From the NCBI GenBank assembly GCA_963691705.1, contig OY829537.1:39683514-39747513 (forward strand): a stretch of 64,000 nucleotides of DNA, in the 5' to 3' direction. Below, piece after piece: positions 52,778 to 61,742 of the stretch. Numbering within the stretch: position 1 is the stretch's first letter; the number at the start of each line of letters is the position of its first letter. The position numbers and the translations under genes are program-made. The notes under the pieces were generated by a model. It was not told the DNA's origin, did not search any database, and worked only from the letters and a program-made list of their open reading frames with translations. This DNA is from Viola odorata (Eukaryota; Streptophyta; Magnoliopsida; Malpighiales; Violaceae).

Positions 52778-55275
52778 GGTATCCGGGCGAGGCTAGCGCA
52801 ATCACGGATCCTGATGAAGAAAATAAAGGTATTCGGGCGAGGCTATCGTAGTCACGGATACTGATGTAGAAAAGTAAAGGAATCCGGGCGAGGCTATCGT
52901 AGTCACGGACGCTGATGCAGAAATGTAAAGGTACTCAGGCGCGGCTATCGCAGTCACGGACGCTGATGCAGAAATGTAAAGGTATCCGGGCGAGGTTGTC
53001 GCAGTCACGGATACTGATACAGAAAAGTAAAGGAATTCGGGAGAGGCTATCGCAGTCACGGACGCTGATGCAGAAATGTAAAGGAATCCGAGCGAGGCTA
53101 TCGTAGTCACGGACGCTGATGCAGAAATGTAAAGGTACTCAGGCGCGGCTATCGCAGTCACGGACGCTGATGCAGAAATGTAAAGGTATCCGGGCGAGGT
53201 TGTCGCAGTCACGGATACTGATACAGAAAAGTAAAGGAATCCGGGCGAGGCTATCGCAGTCACGGACGCTGATGCAGAAATGTAAAGGAATCCGGGCGAG
53301 GCTATCGCAGTCACGGACGCTGATGCAGAAATGTAAAGGAATCCGAGCGAGGCTATCGTAGTCACGGATACTGATACAGAAAAGTAAAGGAATCCGGGCG
53401 AGGCTATCGTAGTCACGGATACTGATACACAAAAGTAAAGGAATCCGGGCGAGGCTATCGTAGTCACGGATGCTGATGTAGAATTGTAAACGTATTCAGG
53501 CGAGGCTATCGCAGTCACGGACGCTGATGCAGAAATGTAAAGGTATCCGGGCGAGGTTATCGTAGTCACGGATACTGATACAGAAAAGTAAAGGAATCCG
53601 GGCGAGGCTATCGTAGTCACGGATGCTGATGTAGAATTGTAAACGTATTCAGGCGAGGCTATCGCAGTCACGGACGCTGATGCAGAAATGTAAAGGAATC
53701 CGGGCGAGGCTATCGCAGTCACGGACGCTGATGCAGAAATGTAAAGGAATCCGAGCGAGGCTATCGTAGTCACGGATACTGATACAGAAAAGTAAAGGAA
53801 TCCGGGCGAGGCTATCGTAGTCACGGATACTGATACACAAAAGTAAAGGAATCCGGGCGAGGCTATCGTAGTCACGGACGCTGATGCAGAAATGTAAAGG
53901 TATCCGGGCGAGGTTATCGTAGTCACGGATACTGATACAGAAAAGTAAAGGAATCCGGGCGAGGCTATCGTAGTCACGGATACTGATACACAAAAGTAAA
54001 GGAATCCGGGCGAGGCTATCGTAGTCACGGATGCTGATGTAGAATTGTAAACGTATTCAGGCGAGGCTATCGCAGTCACGGACGCTGATGCAGAAATGTA
54101 AAGGAATCCGGGCGAGGCTATCGCAGTCACGGACGCTGATGCAGAAATGTAAAGGAATCCGAGCGAGGCTATCGTAGTCACGGATACTGATACAGAAAAG
54201 TAAAGGAATCCGGGCGAGGCTATCGTAGTCACGGATACTGATACACAAAAGTAAAGGAATCCGGGCGAGGCTATCGTAGTCACGGATGCTGATGTAGAAT
54301 TGTAAACGTATTCAGGCGAGGCTATCGCAGTCACGGACGCTGATGCAGAAATGTAAAGGTATCCGGGCGAGGTTGTCGCAGTCACGGATACTGATACAGA
54401 AAAGTAAAGGAATCCGGGCGAGGCTATCGCAGTCACTGACGCTGATGCAGAAATGTAAAGGAATCCGAGCGAGGCTATCGTAGTCACGGATACTGATACA
54501 GAAAAGTAAAGGAATCCGGGCGAGGCTATCGTAGTCACGGATACTGATACACAAAAGTAAAGGAATCCGGGCGAGGCTATCGTAGTCACGGATGCTGATG
54601 TAGAATTGTAAAGGTATTCAGGCGAGGCTATCGCAGTCACGGACGCTGATGCAGAAATGTAAAGGAATCCGAGCGAGGCTATCGTAGTCACGGATACTGA
54701 TACAGAAAAGTAAAGGAATCCGGGCGAGGCTATCGTAGTCACGGATACTGATACACAAAAGTAAAGGAATCCGGGCGAGGCTATCGTAGTCACGGATGCT
54801 GATGTAGAATTGTAAAGGTATTCAGGCGAGGCTATCGCAGTCACGGACGCTGATGCAGAAATGTAAAGGTATCCGGGCGAGGCTGTTGCAGTCACGGATA
54901 CTGATACAGAAAAGTAAAGGAATCCGGGCGAGGCTATCGCAGTCACGGACGCTGATGCAGAAATGTAAAGGTATCCGGGCGAGGCTGTCGTAGTCACGGA
55001 TACTGATACAGAAAAGTAAAGGTATCCAGGCGAGGCTGTCTCAGTCACGGATACTGATACAGAAAAGTAAAGGAATCTGGGCGAGGCTATCGCAGTCACG
55101 GACGCTGATGCAGAAAAGTAAAGGTATCCGGGCGAGCCTATCGCAGTCATGGACTCTGATACAGAAAAGTAAAGGAATCCGGGCGAGGCTATCGTAGTCA
55201 CGGATGCTGATGTAGAAATGTAAAGGTATTCAGGCGAGGCTATCGCAGTCACGGACGCTGATGCAGAAATGTAAA
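52778..55275. repeat. Shuffled satellite segment with a private AAACGTATTC mark
   Basis: Short runs of the common core are cut and rejoined at multiples of 51 bp (306, 408, 255 bp). A G-to-C change giving TTGTAAACGTATTC occurs at 53491, 53644, 54052 and 54307, and once upstream at 50076, and I saw it nowhere else. There is no kappa unit for 2.5 kb. Confidence 0.8.
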
Positions 55276-55303
55276 GGTATCCGGGCGAGGCTAGCGCAAT
55301 CAT
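52802..55303 (-). other. Open frame of 833 codons within the satellite, probably not a gene
   Basis: This minus frame spans 49 monomers between two kappa units. It starts at an ATG supplied by the T-kappa at 55276 (MIALASPGYLY) and stops with FLHQDP in the kappa at 52778. The same start and stop peptides bound nearly all long minus frames here, so they are properties of kappa, not of a gene. No domain other than the 17-residue repeat is present. Confidence 0.15.
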
Positions 55304-56650
55304 GGATCTTGATGAAGAAAATAAAGGTATCCGGGCGAGGCTATCGCAGTCACGGACAATGATGCAGAAATGTAAAGATATCCGGGCGAGGCTATCGTAG
55401 TCACGGATGCTGATGTAGAAATGTAAAGGTATTCAGGCGAGGCTATCGCAGTCACGGACGCTGATGCAGAAATGTAAAGGTATCCGGGCGAGGCTAGCGC
55501 AATCATGGATCTTGATGAAGAAAATAAAGGTATCCGGGCGAGGCTGTCGTAGTCACGGATACTGATGCAGAAAAGTAAAGGAATCCGGGCGAGGCTGTCT
55601 CAGTCACGGATACTGATACAGAAAAGTAAAGGAATCCGGGCGAGGCTATCGCAGTCACGGACGCTGATGCAGAAATGTAAAGGTACTCAGGCGCGGCTAT
55701 CGCAGTCACGGACGCTGATGCAGAAATGTAAAGGTATCCGGGCGAGGCTAGCGCAATCACGGATCCTGATGAAGAAAATAAAGGTATTCGGGCGAGGCTA
55801 TCGTAGTCACGGATACTGATGCAGAAAAGTAAAGGAATCCGGGCGAGGCTATCGTAGGCACGGATGCTGATGTAGAAATGTAAAGGTATTCAGGCGAGGC
55901 TATCGCAGTCACGGACGCTGATGCAGAAATGTAAAGGTATCCGGGCGAGGTTGTCGCAGTCACGGATACTGATACAGAAAAGTAAAGGAATCCGGGCGAG
56001 GCTCTCGCAGTCACGGACGCTGATGCAGAAATGTAAAGGAATCCGAGCGAGGCTATCGTAGTCACGGATGCTGATACAGAAAAGTAAAGGAATCCGGGCG
56101 AGGCTATCGTAGTCACGGATGCTGATGTAGAATTGTAAAGGTATTCAGGCGAGGCTATCGCAGTCACGTACGCTGATGCAGAAATGTAAAGGAATCCGGG
56201 CGAGGCTATCGTAGTCACGGATACTGATACAGAAAAGTAAAGGAATCCGGGCGAGGCTATCGTAGGCACGGATGCTGATGTAGAAATGTAAAGGTATTCA
56301 GGCGAGGCTATCGCAGTCACGGGCGCTGATGCAGAAATGTAAAGGTATCCGGGCGAGGTTGTCGCAGTCACGGATACTGATACAGAAAAGTAAAGGAATC
56401 CGGGCGAGGCTATCGCAGTCACGGACGCTGATGCAGAAATGTAAAGGAATCCGAGCGAGGCTATCGTAGTCACGGATACTGATACAGAAAAGTAAAGGAA
56501 TCCGGGCGAGGCTATCGTAGTCACGGATACTGATACACAAAAGTAAAGGAATCCGGGCGAGGCTATCGTAGTCACGGATGCTGATGTAGAATTATAAAGG
56601 TATTCAGGCGAGGCTATCGCAGTCACGGACGCTGATGCAGAAATGTAAAG
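54636..56650. repeat. 2.0-kb block, copy 1 (partner 57080-59094)
   Basis: The offset is 2,444 bp (48 monomers minus 4). Kappa units 55276, 55479 and 55733 answer 57720, 57923 and 58177. Differences include GAGGCTGTCTC versus GAGCCTGTCTC near 57478, CACGTACGCTG versus CACGTACACTG near 58615, and CACGGATAC versus CACGCATAC near 58970. In both copies the monomer after the second kappa of the pair is TGTCGTAGTCAC, not the usual nu monomer. Confidence 0.82.
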
Positions 56651-57987
56651 GTAGCCGGGCGAGGCTATCGCAGTCACGGACGCTGATGCAGAAATGTAAA
56701 GGTACTCAGGCGCGGCTATCGCAGTCACGAACGCTGATGCAGAAATGTAAAGGTATCCGGGCGAGGCTAGCGCAATCACGGATCCTGATGAAGAAAATAA
56801 AGGTATTCGGGCGAGGCTATCGTAGTCACGGATACTGATGCAGAAAAGTAAAGGAATCCGGGCGAGGCTATCGTAGTCACGGACGCTGATGCAGAAATGT
56901 AAAGGTACTCAGGCGCGGCTATCGCAGTCACGGACGCTGATGCAGAAATGTAAAGGTATCCGGGCGAGGTTGTCGCAGTCACGGATACTGATACAGAAAA
57001 GTAAAGGAATTCGGGCGAGGCTATCGCAGTCACGGACGCTGATGCAGAAATGTAAAGGAATCCGAGCGAGGCTATCCTAGTCACGGACGCTGATGCAGAA
57101 ATGTAAAGGAATCCGAGCGAGGCTATCGTAGTCACGGATACTGATACAGAAAAGTAAAGGAATCCGGGCGAGGCTATCGTAGTCACGGATACTGATACAC
57201 AAAAGTAAAGGAATCCGGGCGAGGCTATCGTAGTCACGGATGCTGATGTAGAATTGTAAAGGTATTCAGGCGAGGCTATCGCAGTCACGGACGCTGATGC
57301 AGAAATGTAAAGGTATCCGGGCGAGGCTGTTGCAGTCACGGATACTGATACAGAAAAGTAAAGGAATCCGGGCGAGGCTATCGCAGTCACGGACGCTGAT
57401 GCAGAAATGTAAAGGTATCCGGGCGAGGCTGTCGTAGTCACGGATACTGATACAGAAAAGTAAAGGTATCCAGGCGAGCCTGTCTCAGTCACGGATACTG
57501 ATACAGAAAAGTAAAGGAATCTGGGCGAGGCTATCGCAGTCACGGACGCTGATGCAGAAAAGTAAAGGTATCCGGGCGAGCCTATCGCAGTCATGGACTC
57601 TGATACAGAAAAGTAAAGGAATCCGGGCGAGGCTATCGTAGTCACGGATGCTGATGTAGAAATGTAAAGGTATTCAGGCGAGGCTATCGCAGTCACGGAC
57701 GCTGATGCAGAAATGTAAAGGTATCCGGGCGAGGCTAGCGCAATCATGGATCTTGATGAAGAAAATAAAGGTATCCGGGCGAGGCTATCGCAGTCACGGA
57801 CAATGATGCAGAAATGTAAAGATATCCGGGCGAGGCTATCGTAGTCACGGATGCTGATGTAGAAATGTAAAGGTATTCAGGCGAGGCTATCGCAGTCACG
57901 GACGCTGATGCAGAAATGTAAAGGTATCCGGGCGAGGCTAGCGCAATCATGGATCTTGATGAAGAAAATAAAGGTATCCGGGCGAGG
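56150..57987. repeat. 1.8-kb block, copy 1 (partner 59512-61349)
   Basis: The offset is 3,362 bp (66 monomers minus 4). Kappa units 56752, 57720 and 57923 answer 60114, 61082 and 61285. It overlaps the 2,444-bp pairing, so this region has been copied at least twice with different ends. Visible differences are TATCCTAGTC (57069) versus TATCGTAGTC, and GCAGGAAAGTAAAGG in the second copy only (near 60920). Confidence 0.82.
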
Positions 57988-58599
57988 CTGTCGTAGTCAC
58001 GGATACTGATGCAGAAAAGTAAAGGAATCCGGGCGAGGCTGTCTCAGTCACGGATACTGATACAGAAAAGTAAAGGAATCCGGGCGAGGCTATCGCAGTC
58101 ACGGACGCTGATGCAGAAATGTAAAGGTACTCAGGCGCGGCTATCGCAGTCACGGACGCTGATGCAGAAATGTAAAGGTATCCGGGCGAGGCTAGCGCAA
58201 TCACGGATCCTGATGAAGAAAATAAAGGTATTCGGGCGAGGCTATCGTAGTCACGGATACTGATGCAGAAAAGTAAAGGAATCCGGGCGAGGCTATCGTA
58301 GGCACGGATGCTGATGTAGAAATGTAAAGGTATTCAGGCGAGGCTATCGCAGTCACGGACGCTGATGCAGAAATGTAAAGGTATCCGGGCGAGGTTGTCG
58401 CAGTCACGGATACTGATACAGAAAAGTAAAGGAATCCGGGCGAGGCTCTCGCAGTCACGGACGCTGATGCAGAAATGTAAAGGAATCCGAGCGAGGCTAT
58501 CGTAGTCACGGATGCTGATACAGAAAAGTAAAGGAATCCGGGCGAGGCTATCGTAGTCACGGATGCTGATGTAGAATTGTAAAGGTATTCAGGCGAGGC

Positions 58600-60460
58600 T
58601 ATCGCAGTCACGTACACTGATGCAGAAATGTAAAGGAATCCGGGCGAGGCTATCGTAGTCACGGATACTGATACAGAAAAGTAAAGGAATCCGGGCGAGG
58701 CTATCGTAGGCACGGATGCTGATGTAGAAATGTAAAGGTATTCAGGCGAGGCTATCGCAGTCACGGACGCTGATGCAGAAATGTAAAGGTATCCGGGCGA
58801 GGTTGTCGCAGTCACGGATACTGATACAGAAAAGTAAAGGAATCCGGGCGAGGCTATCGCAGTCACGGACGCTGATGCAGAAATGTAAAGGAATCCGAGC
58901 GAGGCTATCGTAGTCACGGATACTGATACAGAAAAGTAAAGGAATCCGGGCGAGGCTATCGTAGTCACGCATACTGATACACAAAAGTAAAGGAATCCGG
59001 GCGAGGCTATCGTAGTCACGGATGCTGATGTAGAATTGTAAAGGTATTCAGGCGAGGCTATCGCAGTCACGGACGCTGATGCAGAAATGTAAAGGTATCC
59101 GGGCGAGGCTGTTGCAGTCACGGATACTGATACAGAAAAGTAAAGGAATCCGGGCGAGGCTATCGCAGTCACGGACGCTGATGCAGAAATGTAAAGGTAC
59201 TCAGGCGCGGCTATCGCAGTCACGGACGCTGATGCAGAAATGTAAAGGTATCCGGGCGAGGTTGTCGCAGTCACGGATACTGATACAGAAAAGTAAAGGA
59301 ATCCGGGCGAGGCTATCGCAGTCACGGACGCTGATGCAGAAATGTAAAGGAATCCGAGCGAGGCTATCGTAGTCACGGATACTGATACAGAAAAGTAAAG
59401 GAATCCGGGCGAGGCTATCGTAGTCACGGATACTGATACACAAAAGTAAAGGAATCCGAGCGAGGCTATCGTAGTCACGGATGCTGATGTAGAAATGTAA
59501 AGGTATTCAGGCGAGGCTATCGCAGTCACGTACGCTGATGCAGAAATGTAAAGGAATCCGGGCGAGGCTATCGTAGTCACGGATACTGATACAGAAAAGT
59601 AAAGGAATCCGGGCGAGGCTATCGTAGGCACGGATGCTGATGTAGAAATGTAAAGGTATTCAGGCGAGGCTATCGCAGTCACGGACGCTGATGCAGAAAT
59701 GTAAAGGTATCCGGGCGAGGTTGTCGCAGTCACGGATACTGATACAGAAAAGTAAAGGAATCCGGGCGTGGCTATCGCAGTCACGGACGCTGATGCAGAA
59801 ATGTAAAGGAATCCGAGCGAGGCTATCGTAGTCACGGATACTGATACAGAAAAGTAAAGGAATCCGGGCGAGGCTATCGTAGTCACGGATACTGATACAC
59901 AAAAGTAAAGGAATCCGGGCGAGGCTATCGTAGTCACGGATGCTGATGTAGAATTGTAAAGGTATTCAGGCGAGGCTATCGCAGTCACGGACGCTGATGC
60001 AGAAATGTAAAGGTATCCGGGCGAGGCTATCGCAGTCACGGACGCTGATGCAGAAATGTAAAGGTACTCAGGCGCGGCTATCGCAGTCACGAACGCTGAT
60101 GCAGAAATGTAAAGGTATCCGGGCGAGGCTAGCGCAATCACGGATCCTGATGAAGAAAATAAAGGTATTCGGGCGAGGCTATCGTAGTCACGGATACTGA
60201 TGCAGAAAAGTAAAGGAATCCGGGCGAGGCTATCGTAGTCACGGACGCTGATGCAGAAATGTAAAGGTACTCAGGCGCGGCTATCGCAGTCACGGACGCT
60301 GATGCAGAAATGTAAAGGTATCCGGGCGAGGTTGTCGCAGTCACGGATACTGATACAGAAAAGTAAAGGAATTCGGGCGAGGCTATCGCAGTCACGGACG
60401 CTGATGCAGAAATGTAAAGGAATCCGAGCGAGGCTATCGTAGTCACGGACGCTGATGCAG
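58600..60460. repeat. Block paired with about 51260-53130 (offset 7,336)
   Basis: Marks at 51406, 51743, 51865, 52324, 52661, 52802 and 52915 recur at 58742, 59079, 59201, 59660, 59997, 60138 and 60251, all 7,336 bp later. Both sides include the rare CACGCATACTGATAC monomer (51634 and 58970). The pairing carries the 459-bp repeats with it. Confidence 0.83.
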
Positions 60461-61742
60461 AAATGTAAAGGAATCCGAGCGAGGCTATCGTAGTCACGGA
60501 TACTGATACAGAAAAGTAAAGGAATCCGGGCGAGGCTATCGTAGTCACGGATACTGATACACAAAAGTAAAGGAATCCGGGCGAGGCTATCGTAGTCACG
60601 GATGCTGATGTAGAATTGTAAAGGTATTCAGGCGAGGCTATCGCAGTCACGGACGCTGATGCAGAAATGTAAAGGTATCCGGGCGAGGCTGTTGCAGTCA
60701 CGGATACTGATACAGAAAAGTAAAGGAATCCGGGCGAGGCTATCGCAGTCACGGACGCTGATGCAGAAATGTAAAGGTATCCGGGCGAGGCTGTCGTAGT
60801 CACGGATACTGATACAGAAAAGTAAAGGTATCCAGGCGAGGCTGTCTCAGTCACGGATACTGATACAGAAAAGTAAAGGAATCTGGGCGAGGCTATCGCA
60901 GTCACGGACGCTGATGCAGGAAAGTAAAGGTATCCGGGCGAGCCTATCGCAGTCATGGACTCTGATACAGAAAAGTAAAGGAATCCGGGCGAGGCTATCG
61001 TAGTCACGGATGCTGATGTAGAAATGTAAAGGTATTCAGGCGAGGCTATCGCAGTCACGGACGCTGATGCAGAAATGTAAAGGTATCCGGGCGAGGCTAG
61101 CGCAATCATGGATCTTGATGAAGAAAATAAAGGTATCCGGGCGAGGCTATCGCAGTCACGGACAATGATGCAGAAATGTAAAGATATCCGGGCGAGGCTA
61201 TCGTAGTCACGGATGCTGATGTAGAAATGTAAAGGTATTCAGGCGAGGCTATCGCAGTCACGGACGCTGATGCAGAAATGTAAAGGTATCCGGGCGAGGC
61301 TAGCGCAATCATGGATCTTGATGAAGAAAATAAAGGTATCCGGGCGAGGCTATCGCAGTCACGGACAATGATGCAGAAATGTAAAGATATCCGGGCGAGG
61401 CTATCGTAGTCACGGATGCTGATGTAGAAATGTAAAGGTATTCAGGCGAGGCTATCGCAGTCACGGACGCTGATGCAGAAATGTAAAGGTATCCGAGCGA
61501 GGCTGTCGCAGTCACGGATACTGATACAGAAATGTAAAGGTATCCGGGCAAGACTTTCGCAGTCACGGACGCTGATGCAGAAATGTAAAAGTATCCGGGC
61601 GAGGCTGTCGCAGTCACTGATACTGATACAGAAAAGTAAAGGAATCCGGTTGAGGCTATCGCCGTCACGGACGCTGATGCAGAAATGTAAAGGTACTCAG
61701 GCGCGGCTATCGCAGTCACGGACGCTGATGCAGAAATGTAAA

